64,000 nucleotides of DNA from Triticum aestivum (Eukaryota; Streptophyta; Magnoliopsida; Poales; Poaceae). Below, in pieces: positions 43,575 through 56,696 of the stretch (its first letter is position 1; each line of letters starts with the position of its first letter). Under the pieces are notes generated by a model, which saw nothing but the letters and a program-made list of their open reading frames with translations, made no database searches and was not told the origin of the DNA. Both the position numbers and the translations under genes were made by a program. Location: positions 221,977,325-222,041,324 of the forward strand of contig NC_057808.1 in assembly GCF_018294505.1 (NCBI RefSeq), given 5' to 3'.

Positions 43575-46500
43575 TTGGCGAAGGAAATCGCCCACCGTCT
43601 GCCGGCCCAGGGACAAGTCGTCCCCATGCCGAAGCCCAACGAGAGGGTGGTATTCATCCCTAATTTCTTCCGCGGGCTAGGGTTTCCACTCCACCCTTTC
43701 GTCCGTGGGCTGATGTACTATTACGGGATAGACTTCCATAATCTATCCCCGAACTCCTTCCTCAACATCTCGGCGTTCATCGTCATGTGTGAGGCCTTCC
43801 TCCGCATCCAACCCCACTTCGGGTTGTGGCTCAAAGTCTTCAACGTGAAGCTGAAGGTGGTGGATAGCCAGCACGCGGAGCGCGGAGGAGCCATGGTGAG
43901 TAAGCTGTCCAATGTCTCCTGGCCGAAAGGCACTTTCGTGGAGACTGTTAAGGAATGGCAGAAACAATGGTTTTAAATTACAGAACCCCGCGGTACCAAC
44001 TGGGCCGCAGCTGCCGAATTCAACTCTGGTGCTCCAATGTGGCTCACCTCCTGGGTCGAGAAGAGCCCGAACTGGTGTTCGCCAGACGAGCTGATAGTGC
44101 TGTAGACGCGTGTTCAAAGCATGTTGGACAAGGATGTCAAACTTGTCGATATAATCCATGTGATGCTAGTTCGCCGGATTCTCCCGTGCCAAAGATGAAG
44201 CCTCCCGCTATGGAAGTTCAATCCGAAGAAGCACCATACCCTAAAGAGGCTCTTCGAGACCACCCACGAAGATGCCTGGAAGTTGCTCTTCAAGGGCAAC
44301 GAGATACCGCCAGCCACGGATTCGGACCATGGCACGATATTAACCACCCCGCCAGCGAGGTAAGTTTTTAATGCGTCCTCTACTTGTTTGTTTCAAGGAG
44401 GATATCTGAACTTTTACTGCCATTGCTTCTTCAGGAATGGATGGAGAGGGCGAAGAAGATCCAGTGCTCAGCTCTGCTGCCTTAAGAACCAGTCATTCCG
44501 CGTTTAGCAAAGATGCTGGTGCCGGCGCCCTATATGGCACCGGAAAAGAAGGCCACGGGGAAGGTCAAGGGGGTCCAGAGTGGCCCCCGTCGGAGGGGCA
44601 CTTCGGACGCGATGTCCGAAGACAAGACCCGTTGCTCCGCCGCCGAAGATGACGACAATGAGGAGGAGGAGGAGGACAACCCTCCCCCTGATGAGGGAAG
44701 GAAGAAGAGGGCGGCTTCCACGAACCTAGAGGCGGGGACGTCCAAGAAAGGGAAGGGCTCCTTCGCGGATAACCCCGCTTAGGACGTCGACAACAGTCCG
44801 GAGCGACGCCCCCGCACTAAGCCTCAAGCTGCATCCTAAGTGCTATGACTCCCGCATACCCATATGTCCAGCCTCTCCACTTCAATGTATTGACATGGTT
44901 AATTGTGCTATTACAGTCCGGCCCACGACAGCTTCCAGCGATCCTCATCAGGAGGTTCGTTGGATTCAAAGGCAATGGCCAGCGAGTCTCCGCTGGCCGC
45001 TGAATCTCCCAAGGCCAAGGGTGACACTGAGGTGTTGTCCCGAAGGGCCGCTCCAGTCTGAGGAGTGGCTCAGGCCGCTGTCAGGGAGGCGCTAGAGGGC
45101 GAGACCTCTACCGCCGGACACATGGGGGAACAGATCCCCATGGAGACGGGCGAGGAGGGCTGTATTCAGCTCGGCCCTCAGCCGGATATGATTCCGGAGA
45201 CCAATATGGCTCCGGAATCCGGCGAGCAACCACCTTCGAAAGAGGGGGTGCGCCAATTCCACCGCTGACTCCTGTCCAACCAGGGGCACCAGATAATCCG
45301 ATGGAAGCGCTTCGAGGCGCTTCCATTGTGGACGAGCGCCGTATCCTTATGGGTACGGTGATTGAGAGGGTCCAGTTCGCCAAAAGCGGACTGACTGAAG
45401 CCTGCAGCAGCCCGCTGACAGGTTTTGAGGTAAGCGACGTAAAAATCCCAATATAGTCAATAGCCCCTGATACACTGTTCGGTGTTCGGAAAGAAAGGCC
45501 GGACAGAGGCTCAATCCTTTATTGCTGGGAACTAATGAAATTTGTATTAAATGACTACACAGGCGTCGCTGCTGGCCGCGGCCTCACACACTACCGAAGT
45601 CTCCGGTCTGAAGCAGAAACTGTAGCGGGCCGAGGATGAGCTCGGCCAGGTGAGGAGACAACTCCAGGAGAAGCAAGGTATGTGATAACCCGCTATATAT
45701 TCGAAAAGAGTAAAATGATATGTATTGACCGAAGCGTCATGATATGTGTAGGAGCCGCGATCGAGGTCGAGGCCCTGAAAAAGGCCCTGGCCGAAGCCGA
45801 GGGGAAGGCCGTCAAGGAGCAGGCTGCCCGTAAGAAGCTCAAGGCCTGGGTCAACGAGGTCCAACAAGAGCTCCAGGACGCGGTGAGGAAGTGCGAGCCC
45901 TTGGAGCACGATGCGTCGGCTCGAGAGACCGAACTCGGCAAGGCTCGCCAGAGCGCGGAGACGGCCCAGAATGAGGCCCAGGGCGCCCTCCAAGAGATCC
46001 AGGAGGCCAGGAAGATCGCAGCGGGCAAGGCATTCAGTATGCAAAGCAAATATGTGAAGGGGAAGTATCTTTTACTAACCCGGATTCGGAGTTCTCCAGG
46101 GGCTTTTGCTGATCTGCCATGAAGTGTGTCCGATGCCGCGGAGTTCTATCGGGCCGAAGAAGGGACCTCCACGGAGAAGCTGTTCTGGTCGCAATATCTT
46201 GCGCCAGAACATCCTGCGCCCTTCCTCGATCAGCTAAAACAGCTGGTCAAGCTGCACAGGGTGGCCGAACTGGCCATGAAGGATTTAATAATCCGGTTGT
46301 GGCCAGCCGAAGCTATACCCAGCAGTTACTTCGGCCTCGTGAAGCAGCTGGTGGATGTCGGTCCTCGGCTGGATGCCGTCAAGCGGTCCGTCTGCATCGA
46401 GGGCGCGCGTATGGCCTTCGCTCGTGTCAAGGTCTGGTGGGCGAAGATGGACACCATCAAGATTGTGACCGAGGGGCCCCCCGAGGGCAAGGAGCACCGC

Positions 46501-46584
46501 ACACCCGAGCAGTACTTTGGAGACGTCCTGGAGGGGTCTCGTATTGTAGCGACGCAGTGTTCGCAAGACATTATTTTTGAATGA
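43575..46584 (+). pseudogene. Antisense intron-containing gene of element B (Transposase_28-like plus coiled coil)
   Basis: Plus strand, opposite to B's own gag. ATG at 43575 (MAKEIAHRLPAQGQVVP...), a different N-terminus from A but joining the same core (GLGFPLHPFVRGLMYYYGID). Exons by comparison with A: 43575-44359, 44435-44835, 44917-45429, 45563-45677, 45752-46584. Donors GTAAGT, GTAAGC and GTATGT are intact except intron 2, where GT has become CT (44836-44837). Stops include TAA after WQKQWF (43974-43976), TAG after LIVL, TGA in PCQR-stop-SLP and TAG in DNPA-stop-DVD. The C-terminal part (46126-46584, ending DIIFE) is open and reads KLFWSQYLAPEHP where A has a stop. Comparison of the two copies gives the family consensus; function unknown. 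Confidence 0.8.
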
Positions 46585-46744
46585 ATGCGTTCAAGTTGCC
46601 TCTACCTTGTATGATAAAACAAAGTGAGTTTGCAATATAATGTTTGTTATGTTTTAATTTTTTCCTCCTGTGCGGCCGTGTTGCATGAAATCTGAGGGTT
46701 GGCCAGTCGTCAGCTTCTGCCCCCACGTAGGTAGTACAGAGGTG

Positions 46745-47110
46745 TTCGGGATGGAAAGAAGCGAACTTGACATAGTCCTCAGGCCTGACATTGCTACATT
46801 CAAAATGCTTGTTGATGTCCACGAGCCAATCATCGGCATCCGTGGCCTCGGCACAGTAGCTGAAAGACTTGGGCTGATTTGCGAGAAACTGGTTGAGTGT
46901 AGCGAAGTGAGGCTGATTGTTGCCTTGACCTTGATTCCCTTGATTGCCTTGCCCTTGGGTGCGTTCTTGCAAGAGTTGCAGAATCATCTGAGCATTGGCG
47001 TTGGTGGCTGCCATGATAGCTTGCCATGCCTCCGGAGGCGGAGGTGGTGGCGGAGGGTTTGACTGACTCCCTTCATTGCGATCCGTATTCTGACGCGTTG
47101 GCGGAGCCAT
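46745..47110 (-). pseudogene. gag N-terminal fragment of K
   Basis: ATG at 47110 (minus strand) starts MAPPTRQNTDRNEG, then a poly-Pro stretch, QAIMAATNANAQMILQLLQE, a Gln/Gly/Asn-rich repeat and LNQFLANQPKSFSYCAEATDADDWLVDINKHF (shown in parts), ending in DYVKFASFH where the deletion joins B. This is the usual N-terminal half of a Ty3/gypsy Gag (Del/Tekay-like chromovirus appearance: LNQFL followed by DADDWL). The retained part has no stop. The capsid core, zinc knuckle and all of pol are missing. An open frame continues upstream of the ATG to 47416 without Gag similarity. Confidence 0.7.
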
Positions 47111-48226
47111 CCTGAAGAGGGTGACATCCGTTAGCATCTTGATAGACAAATAGACAAGTAGAATCAACAGATAGAAATTGCAACATATAGTCTTCACAAT
47201 AAACATTCGAACGAGGATGAACGAATGCATTCCATAGTAAATCATCACACTTCCATAAATTGAGAAGCCACTTGAAAAAGATATGGAATCAACATATGAC
47301 TTCGAAGCAACTCGAATACCACAATTGAAAACAAAACAAAGTATTGGCTTGCAGAATAAGCCGGAACAAACATATGATAGATATTTCGTCCGAAGTTTTC
47401 GTGGTGGGGCCCACACGGGCTCAATCGTACATCACCATCATGTACAAGGCTGTGCACATGACATAAGAAGCGTCCCCGAGTCGGCATAGCCAAGGACTCT
47501 TTAAGACACCACGAGACACTGTAAAACCAACCGTGTACAGGCGGACCACTAGACGTCGAACCCCAATCTCATATCATGCGTTTGTCGGAAAGATATCCTA
47601 AGAGCTACTTGAATTCCCACTTATAAACTCCCGAAACTTTCTGGTTATGCAATCTGGTGTTGGGGATACAGGGGACACAAAATATATCACCCAAACTAGC
47701 AATCCCTAGATCCAGCTGTATCCATCCGTCAACACATAACCAAGAAACCTTCGGAAATCATTTCCCTCAACCTTCGAAAAGCATCCGTTATACGAGTTAT
47801 GGCAGTACTGGGTGGTGTCGAGGTGATCTCACCAACAACTGCATAAAAGAGATTTCGATGTCGGAGAAACTCAGGTATTCCAGCACTGCAACGATAAAAT
47901 TGTGACGACAACACCTCGGAGCTCAACTCCCCGGGACACTGCCACAACCCCTAAATGTCAGGAGGCACCAAGAACAATGTTCTCGTCACAAAACCATCGG
48001 AACGATTCTAAGATACCCGCGTGATCCTAAATTTTTTTTAGTGAAATTTGAGGAGAGAAGAGTCAAAACTTCTACGTCAGGAGACCTCACCAGAGCGACG
48101 AAGGGACTGAGGAGTAAAAAGAATCCTACTCTCCGATATATATAATCCTAAGACTCAAAACATTTTTGTTTCTAGACTCAACAACGCCAGCAATTCGATG
48201 AAGCAGGGGGCTCCTAAGTCGGGGAT
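47111..48226 (-). other. K leader between primer site and gag; no gene
   Basis: About 1.1 kb of AT-moderate sequence with only short ORFs, as expected of a long 5' untranslated leader. Confidence 0.6.
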
Positions 48227-48240
48227 GGCTCTGATTACCA
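48227..48240 (-). promoter_or_regulatory. Primer binding site of K
   Basis: On the minus strand, three bases after the LTR end, TGGTAATCAGAGCC. It resembles the initiator-Met tRNA site TGGTATCAGAGCC with one inserted A. Confidence 0.7.
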
Positions 48241-48243
48241 ACT

Positions 48244-51200
48244 TGTAACGCCCACGATGCGGCTATATCTCCGACGTGTCGAGGCACGACTTAGAGGCAT
48301 AACCGCATAGTGGTTTTGTCGCAAAAAGGGTCATCTTCACACAATCCCATGTAATGAACAAGAATGGGATAAAGAGTTGGCTTACAATTGCCACTTCACA
48401 CAATACATAAATATAATCAATACATCATCCAAAATACACACATAGACCGACTACGGTCAAGATCCAAATGAAAATAAGATAACCCCAAATTCTAGATCCC
48501 CGATCGTCCCAACTGGGCTCCACTACTGATCATCAGGAAAAGACACATAGTAACGACCACGTTCCTCATCGAACTCCCACTTGAGATCGATCCCATCATC
48601 TGCACTGGCATCGTCGGCACCTGCAACTGTTTTGGTAGAATCTGTGAGTCACGAGGACTCGGCAATCTCACACCCGCGAGATAAAGACTATTTAAGCTTA
48701 TAGGAAAGGATGGTGTAAAGAGGTGGAGCTGCAGCAGGCACTAAGCATGATATGGTGGCTAACATACGCAAAAGAGAGCGAGAAGAGAAGCAACGGAACG
48801 GTCGTCATCTAGTAATGACCAAGAAGTGATCCTGAACTCCTACTTACGTCATTCATAACTCAAACCGTGTTCATTTCCCGGACTCCGTCGAGAAGAGACC
48901 ATCACGGCTACACACACGATTGATGTATTTTAACTGGGTCAAGTGACAAGTTCTCTACAACCGGACATTAATAAATTCACATCTGCCTCATAACCGCGGG
49001 CTCGGCTTTCGAAAGATATTACCCTGCAGGGGTGTCCCAACTTAGCCCATCATAGGCTCTGACGGTCAACGAAGGATAAACCTTCTCCCGGAAAGACCCG
49101 ATCAGTCTCGGAATCACGGTTTACAAGACATTTCGACAATGGTAAAACAAGACCAGCAAAGCCGCCCGAATGTGCTGACAAATCCCGATAGGAGCTGCAC
49201 ATATCTCGTTCTCAGGGCACAATGGATGAGCCAGACGTCGGGTTGGCATAGACCCTGGTTGCCCAGGGGGCGCCGGACATCGCTCGGTTTGGGCCAGCAC
49301 TCGAAGGAGCACTGGTCCGGTGGTTTAAATAAAGATGACCCTCGGGCTCGCGAAAACCCGGGGGAAAAGGCTTAGGTGGCAAATGGTAAAACCAAAGTTG
49401 GGCCTTGCTGGAGGAGTTTTATTCAAGGCGAACTGTCAAGGGGGTCCCATAAATCACCCAACCGCGTGGAACGCTAACTCAAGGAACATAATACCGGTAT
49501 GACAGAAACTAGGGCGGCAAGAGTGGAACAAAACACCAGGCATAAGGCCGATTCTTCCACCCTTTACCAAATATATAGATGCATTAGTATAATAAGATAT
49601 ATTGTGATATCCCAACATATCCATGTTCCGACATGGAACAAACTTCAACTTCAACTGCAACTAGCAACGCTATAAGAAGGGCTGAGCAAAAGCGGTAACT
49701 TAGCCAAACGACGGTTTGCTAGGAAAGGATGGTTAGAGGCTGACATGGCAATATGGGAGGCATGATATAGCAATTGGTAGGTAGCGCAGCATGGCAATAG
49801 AATGAACAATTAGCAAAGCAAAGATAGAAGTGATTTCGAGGGGTGGTCATCTTGCCTGCAAGGTTCTCAGAGTTGTCGAAAGCTTGATCCTCGTAAGCGT
49901 ACTCAACAGGTTCCTCGTTCACGAACTTGTCTCCCGGCTCTACCCAAGACAAGAACACAAGCAAAGGAACCACAATCAATCACGAGAAATGCACAAGCAA
50001 CATGATGCAAAACATGTATGATATGCGAGATATGATATGCGATGCATATGCGTGCTCCGGAAGGAAAAAGGTGAACAAGGCAGTAACTTGGCAAACCAAG
50101 CATGGCACTGGAAAGATGAGTTGATTTCGGTCGAAATCGATATAAAGATCACCGGAAACGGATGCACGGTTTGCAAATGGCAAGCAAAACAAGAATGACA
50201 CGAATCTGCGATAAACAGCATGATAGCACTTAAAATGCAACAAGTAACAAAGCTACAGCACTCCAAAATAGCAACAAAGCATATGCCAGTAATCCACAGG
50301 AGATGTTTGACAAAAGATGAACACTGAGCTACGGCTAGATCACAACATAACAAGCTCGAACAAGCATGGCAAAAGTGCCCAAGATAACAGGTTCACAGAC
50401 TTAGTGAAATTACTGGACATGCCTGAAACAGTATCAGGTAGAATTGTTCAGAGCACGAAATAATCATGCTACAGGAACTTAACATAGCAAATCAAGGCAT
50501 GAAAGTATTCTACTAAATGCATATGACAAAAGTCCTTTACTGACCATAAGACAAAAAGGACCAGAAGAAATGATGGCAACCATGTAAACATAGCAAGTTT
50601 CGTTAACAGGTTTCAGACTTGGCAGTAAACAGAGCATGGCCGAAACAATAATATGAAGGCATGTTGGTGAGCTTGATTCACTCACCACAAAGCAATGCAT
50701 AACAAAACAAGCATACCTACAGCAAGATGGCATGTTTATGAAGCTATCCATGGCAAGAGCAAGTACATAGCATGTATGGAATGACTACAACAAGCTTGGC
50801 AAAATTGAATAACACGTAAACAATCTGCCAGAAATATTTTATAGCAAAAGTAGAGCAAGATTAGGTCATGCTATGGCACTCCATAATTGCAAACATGGTC
50901 AGGAATGGATCAGCTACAACAATATCTACAAAACATCCTTACTGGACATCTCTAAAATATGCATGGATCTCTCTGTAGCATCAAGTTTACATGGCAACAA
51001 AATAACAGCAGACAAAGACTTAAGAGAAATCACCAAGTCCCTCAAATCAGAAACATTACGGAGCCTAGTTTGCATGCTTGTACTAGTTGCCACAGAGATC
51101 ACAAAAATACATGGCATACACCATGGAAAGATGGCATGACATACAACAAAACACCTGTAGAGCTCATGCCCATAAGATGCACAGATTAAATGATACAAAA

Positions 51201-52474
51201 ATAACAAATCTCCAAGTTCTGCTAAGAACCAGCAGATAACAGCAACTAGCACTCTTGCACCAGAGATTTGGGCATCAAGATAGACTCTAATGAACATGGT
51301 GCAATTGAACAAAATTAAGAGCATCATGATACGAACAATTCGATATACTACACGCACGAAACAGAGCTATATGCAGAGAGTTATAATGCGATGAACATGG
51401 GCACATGGTGTAAAAATAAATGACATTGGAAAAATTTCGGGGTCTCGGGAAAGTCAACGCATGGTGCTCTCCAGATCCGATCGGGGCCGGCTCGGCGAAG
51501 CTCGCCGGAGTAGCGGGCGGCGGCGGCCGGCGACTGGACGGAGAGGGAGAGGACGGCGGGGACGAGGACGCTGCCGGAGGGAGGAGGAGCAGGGCGCCGC
51601 GGTGGAGCGGCGACGGAGAGGCACGGCGACGTGGGCGGCGACGGGGCACGGCGAGGCAGGCGGCGGCGAGCGCGGCGAAGAACGGCGGCGCGGCGGGGCA
51701 CGGCGGCGGTGTGGGGCGACGCGGCAGCTGAGGGAGGCGCGCGCGGGGCGCGGACGGCGTACGGGCCGGGAGGGCTCGCGGCGGGCCGGGCGGGCCGGCG
51801 CGGTGGAGGCGGCCGGGCGCTGACGTGGGGGCCCCCGATTCACCGGGCGCGGCGGCGGGGAGGTGTCCGGTGGCGGCGGGGGAAGTTTGGCTAGGGTTTC
51901 ATCTGCGATTGTATACGAGAGGGGATGCATTTATATAACTAGAGGGAGCTAGGAGAGTCCAAATGAGGTGCGGTTTTCGCCCACACAATCGTGATCGAAC
52001 GACCTAGAGCATGGAAGAGAGTTTGGTGGGTTTTGGGCTGGTTTTGAGGGGGGGTTTTGCTGCAACTCACAAAAGGACTTTGCGGATGCCCGGTTAACCG
52101 TTGGAGTACCAAACGACCTCCAAATGGAACGAAACTTGACCGGTGGTCTACCGGTGGTATACCAAGGCCACTTGACAAGCTTCGGTCCATTCCGAGAACG
52201 TACAAGACCCGCTCACGAAAATAAAACAAGAGGGGTGCGCCGGAGGAGATGGGAGCGCCGGATTACAAAACGGACAACGGGGAAAATGCTCGGATGCAAG
52301 AGACGAACACGTATGCAAATGCAATGCACATGATGACATGGTATGAGATGCATGACAAGAAAAAAATGCAAAACAAAAGACAAAACCCGACCACAGAGGG
52401 AATATCATAACACATAGCCGAAAATGGCAAGAGTTGGAGTTACAATTATGGAAAGTTACATCCGGGGTGTTACA
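48244..52474 (-). repeat. 5' LTR of K (4231 bp)
   Basis: TGTAACACCCC...GGGCGTTACA on the minus strand, homologous along its length to 25063-29292 and only one base different in total length. The GC-rich leader is at 51454-51930. Confidence 0.9.
48523..49939 (-). CDS. Putative two-exon acidic ORF inside K's LTR, 3' part (second copy)
   Basis: Minus strand. Exon a 49939-49856 (84 nt, [19 protein letters not shown]...), GC donor GCAG/GCAAG, intron 49855-48621 (1235 bp), acceptor AACAGTTGCAG, exon b 48620-48523 (98 nt, [19 protein letters not shown]... ending FPDDQ-TAG). Same exon lengths, intron phase and stop as the copy at 27596-29013, with at least one synonymous change (GAC to GAT in FDEE). 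No known domain; the strongly acidic composition and Trp/Tyr residues are the only visible traits. The start codon is not identified. Conservation between two separate insertions suggests the structure existed in their common source, not necessarily that it is translated. Confidence 0.45.
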
Positions 52475-53294
52475 TCATGACAGTCAGTTTTCGGCTTTCT
52501 GTACTGAGGTGCTTCTTTGGATAAACCAAGGCACAATCGTAGTAGTTCTCCCTTTACTACCTTAGCCGATATAGCGGAACATAGGGTAACAAGCACAGGA
52601 GCCGGGCAACCCAACTATTGACCAAAGACATGATTCGGAGCCAATGCATATAGTGCTAAATTCGGGGTGCCGAACTTAAATATAAAAATGTGTTCGGACT
52701 TTTGTTGCCATTGTGCGGGGTGCTATGAAGCCCCTGGCGAATATAAAACGTACCAAAGTGTACGGGTGCTACCTGATAAGGTTACCCACAGGAGGGAAAG
52801 AAAGAAAAAGAAAGGGAAATAGAGAGGGTGCAAATATAATAGGCTAGGGCCCTAAAGCTCGGGCCACAAACTGTTTCCATTGCAATTTGATTAATACGTC
52901 AAGGCGCATTTGATACAAGTAGTGCGATGAGCAACGGCTATTTAACAAGCCAAAACCAAGGGAGAGCTGCATGTGGGTCCTAAAAAATAGGTAGAGTGAT
53001 CGTTTAACGAAACCACCTAGAGAAGTCCCCCTTATGCCTGTGTTTCTTGCCGTCTTCGTGTGTTTGTCCTTCGAGAGGACCCATGATCAGGCCATCGGAT
53101 GGGGCCTGCAGGATTGAGACCTGAAAGGGAAAAGTAAAATTGAAAGTATGTGCGTATCCGGTGCCGGTTGAGCCGCACTGTGGATCACAAGCTAGCTATG
53201 CCTCCGTCGATGCCCATGGAATTTTGAGTGCGTAGTTATGTATGCGCGGCACGACTGCCACCACTTTATGGGGACTGAGGCGGAGGCCGGATTG
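52475..53294 (-). other. B spacer between gag-protease and K; no gene
   Basis: Reverse counterpart of A 2144-2974. Contains no pol similarity. Starts at the K insertion point (TCATGACAGTCAG). Confidence 0.7.
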
Positions 53295-56200
53295 CTAGTC
53301 GAGCTCCTGACGAGCCGAGCTGTCCTGCTGCAGGGTAGTTCGGACCCTCTTAACAGTGTCCGTGGGCTCGACAGCCGAGTTAGGTTTCTGCTTGAGAAGG
53401 TCGCTCTGTACTTTTGTTGCTAAGGCAGCTGTGTGCTCTTCTGTACGGAGGGAGCGTTCTGTATTTCCGTTGATCGTGACAATGCCGTGTGGACCGAGCA
53501 TCTTGAGCTTGAGATAAGCATAGTGTGGCACTGCATTGAATCACGCGAATGCGGTTCGTCTGAGCAGTGCGTGATAGCCGCTGCGAAAGGGGACTATGTC
53601 GAAGATTAACTCCTCACTTCGGAAATTGTTCGGAGACCCGAAGACAACCTCTAGCGTGATTGAGCCCGTACAACGGGCCTCTACACCTGGTATGACTCCT
53701 TTAAAGGTAGTCTTTTGTGGGCTTGATCCGTGATGGATTGATGCCCATTTTTTGCACTGTATCCTGATAGAGCAGGTTGAGGCTGCTGCCTCCGTCCATA
53801 AGGACGCGCGTCAGGTGAAATCCATCAATGATTGGGTCGAGGACTAGTGCGGCTGAACCGCCATGACGGATACTAGTCAGATGATCCCGACGATCAAAGG
53901 TGATCGGGAATGACGACCATGGATTGAATTTTGGGGCGACTGGCTCTATCACGTAGACGTCCCTTAGTGCGCGCTTCCGCTCCTTCTTGGGGATGTGTGT
54001 AGCATAGATCATGTTCACTATTTTGACTTGAGGGTGAAACTTCTTCTGTCCCCCCGTGTTCGGTTGCCGGGGCTCCTCGTCGTCGTCCTCGCTTTGTGAT
54101 CCCTTTTCCCTGTTCTTGGCGTTTAATTTGCCGGCCTGTTTAAAAACCGAACAATCTCTGTTGGTATGATTGGCTGGTTTGTCTGGGGTGCCATGTATCT
54201 GGCACGGACGATCGAGTATGCGGTCCAGGCTGGATGGTCACTGATTGTTTCTTTTGTATGGTTTCTTCCACTGGCTATACTTGGAGCCGCTGAATCTGGC
54301 ATTGACTGTAGTGTCATCGGTATTATCACCATTGCTTTGGCGTTTATGTCTGTTACGTCGGAGCTTGCCGTTGTTGTTCTTAAGCTCAGAGGGGCCTGCC
54401 TCACTGGCTGTGTTTTTGCTACGAGCCTACCAACTATCCTCACCCGCGCAAAAGCGGGTCATGAGTGCCATGAGGGCTGCCATAGATTTTGGCTTTTCTT
54501 GGCGGAGGTGGCGGGCGAGGCATTCGTCGCGGATGCTGTGTTTAAAGGCCACTAGGGCTTCGGCATCCGGAGAGTCGATGATCTTTTTCTTTTTAGTTAG
54601 GAACCTAGTCCAGAACTTCCTGGCTGACTCACCAGGCTGTTGAACTATGTGTCTTAAGTCATCGGCGTCTATTGGCCGGACATATGTACCTTGGAAGTTA
54701 TCGAGGAAGGCCTCTTCCAAGTCCTCCCAGCTGCCGATAGAGTTTTCAAGCAGGCTGTTTAACCAGTGCCGAGCTGGCCCTTTAAGCTTTAGTGGGAGGT
54801 ATTTGATAGCATATAGGTCATCCCCGCAGGCCATGTGGATGTGGAGGATAAAGTCCTCTATCCATACCGCGGGATCAGTTGTTCCGTCGTATGATTCAAT
54901 ATTCATGGGTTTGAACCCTTCCGGGAATTCGTGATCCATTGCTTCATCAGTGAAGCAAAGAGGGTCTGCGGCGCCTCTATATCTGGCTGCGTCGCAACGT
55001 AGCTCCGATGGAGTTCGTCTGTGGTTGTCGGCCCGGGCGTGACTAGGTTTGTCACGTAGCCATCATCACGTGTAGAAGAACTTCCCCGTGATCCGTAAAT
55101 CAATCTGGTGTATCCTGCTCTGCTATCCAGGGTTTGCCGGAGGTAGTATGTATGACCCCGAACTATTTTGTCTCTATATTTTCGTGGCGGTGGGGCGGGC
55201 TGCTGTTCGGCTTGAATTGCCGCTCTATCCCGATCACGAGGTGGTCGGTCCACCGCACTGTCCCGACCGCGTAGTGTTCGGTCGGCCGCGTTATGTGAGG
55301 GAGGTATGGGCTCTGGCGCCTCTTCATCGAACTGAGGTAGCAACCATCGCTTCGGGTAACTCTTGGCTGGGCGTCTGAGGCCGTATTCTTCAGCTGCCAG
55401 GACATTAGTCCATCTGTCGACGAGCAGATCTTGGTCAGCTTGAAGCTGCTGCTGCTTCTTTTTCATGCTCCTTGCAGTGGCTATTAGCTGGCGCTTGAAG
55501 CGCTCCTGCTCGAGAGGTTCCTCAGGCATGATAAAATCTTTGTTGCCGAGGCTTTCCTCATCCTCAGAGAGCGGACGATAACTACCGTCCTCCGAGTCAT
55601 TGGGCCTGGCCTGTTCATCGGGGCTAGCTTGCCTGTTTTCTTGCTCCTCCTGTTTGGATGTTACCTCAGCAGGGTCTTCATTGTTTTCGGCGTCATCCGG
55701 AGTATTATTTTCTACGGTGCCAGCATTGCTGTCTCTTGAACGACATGACTTAGCGCGGCGCCGAGGACGCCGTCGTTTTTGCAGTGTCTCAGGAGGTTTA
55801 TTCTCAACTGGATTTTCTTTGTCATCGTCGTTGGTTGTTTTGGGTGTGTCCACCATGTACACATTGTACGAAGAAGTGGCCGTCCAGCGTCCAGTGAATG
55901 GCGGACTTTGATTTTGCTCCTCATCAGCATCGTCGTCCATACCGTCGATGTCTTCGGAGTCGTAATCAAGAGTGTCGGTTAAATCCTCGACCGTGGCTAT
56001 GAAGTGGGTGGCGGGTGGGAAGCAAGATTCTCCACCATCATCAGCCCCTAAGTTCGAACCGAACATAGTTCGGCTGTGAGTCCCCCGCCAAGGACAGGCT
56101 CTTTAATGAGTTTAGCACATCACCCAAGGGCGAGTGCTGGAAGATGTCTGCGGCGCTAAACTCAAAGATCGATAAACGATCAAGTTTGGCATCCGTGGAC

Positions 56201-56670
56201 TCACATGGTTCGGAAGTTAGACAGAGAGACGAGTCCGGAGTTCTGGTGACACAAATATTGTGTGAGGTTAAGTCCATGTGCGGCTCCAACGCCGGGGAAT
56301 CTATGGCCTCCGTGGTGGGGTTGAGCCTCCCATCCTTGGATCTGGCGACAAGAGCAGTTACAGGAGCTATCTCCTGGATGCGGTCTGGCGACAGATTTAG
56401 GTCATGTTCAACAAGGTGACTAGGAGCAGTTGCCGCGGTCTCGAATCCGGCGAACATCAAATCTCCACGGATGTCCGCGACGTAGTTCAAGCTCCCAAAT
56501 CTGACCTGGTGGCCAGGGGCGTAGCTTTTGATCTGCTCCAGATGGCCAAGCGAGTTGGCCCGCGGTGCGAAGCCGCCGAACACGAAGATCTGTCCGGGGA
56601 GGAAGGTTTCTCCCTGGACGGCATCATTGTTGATGATTGAAGGGGCCATCAAACCTCTTGAGGATGGCAC
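53295..56670 (-). pseudogene. gag-protease of element B
   Basis: Minus strand. 56670-56041 is an N-terminal ORF (MAPSIINNDAVQGETFLPG..., hydrophilic) ending NYVRFELRG-stop. 56066-54903 is a long acidic/basic charged gag ORF (387 codons, MFGSNLGADDGGESCFPP..., with an Arg-rich RRRPRRRAK stretch). 54939-54427 is the capsid-like ORF (MDHEFPEGFKPMNIESYDG...). 54018-53701 is protease with intact VLMDGGSSLNLLY, then a frame break at KPTKDYL. 53531-53295 is the protease C-terminal part (PHYAYLKLKMLGP...). Each junction is a one-base frame change; the one at 54939-54903 has the same offset as in A. Segments carry few internal stops, so this copy decayed less than A, but no pol is present. Confidence 0.78.
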
Positions 56671-56696
56671 AGTGGAACTCTCAATGAAAGCACCAA

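Larger units (their letters stand above)
46745..52474 (-). mobile_element. Element K: 5' part of a gypsy element with 4.2 kb LTR, inserted in B
   Basis: Minus strand: 5' LTR 52474-48244, primer site, leader and the start of gag, then an abrupt join to B at about 46745. There is no 3' LTR and no pol. B also lacks about 235 bp that A keeps (about 2976-3225), so one deletion removed K's 3' part together with adjoining B sequence. Confidence 0.82.

Noticed and set aside
51454..51930. 158-codon Arg/Pro ORF in K's LTR
   Set aside because: Same compositional effect as in the first LTR copy; no shared protein sequence beyond a few residues.
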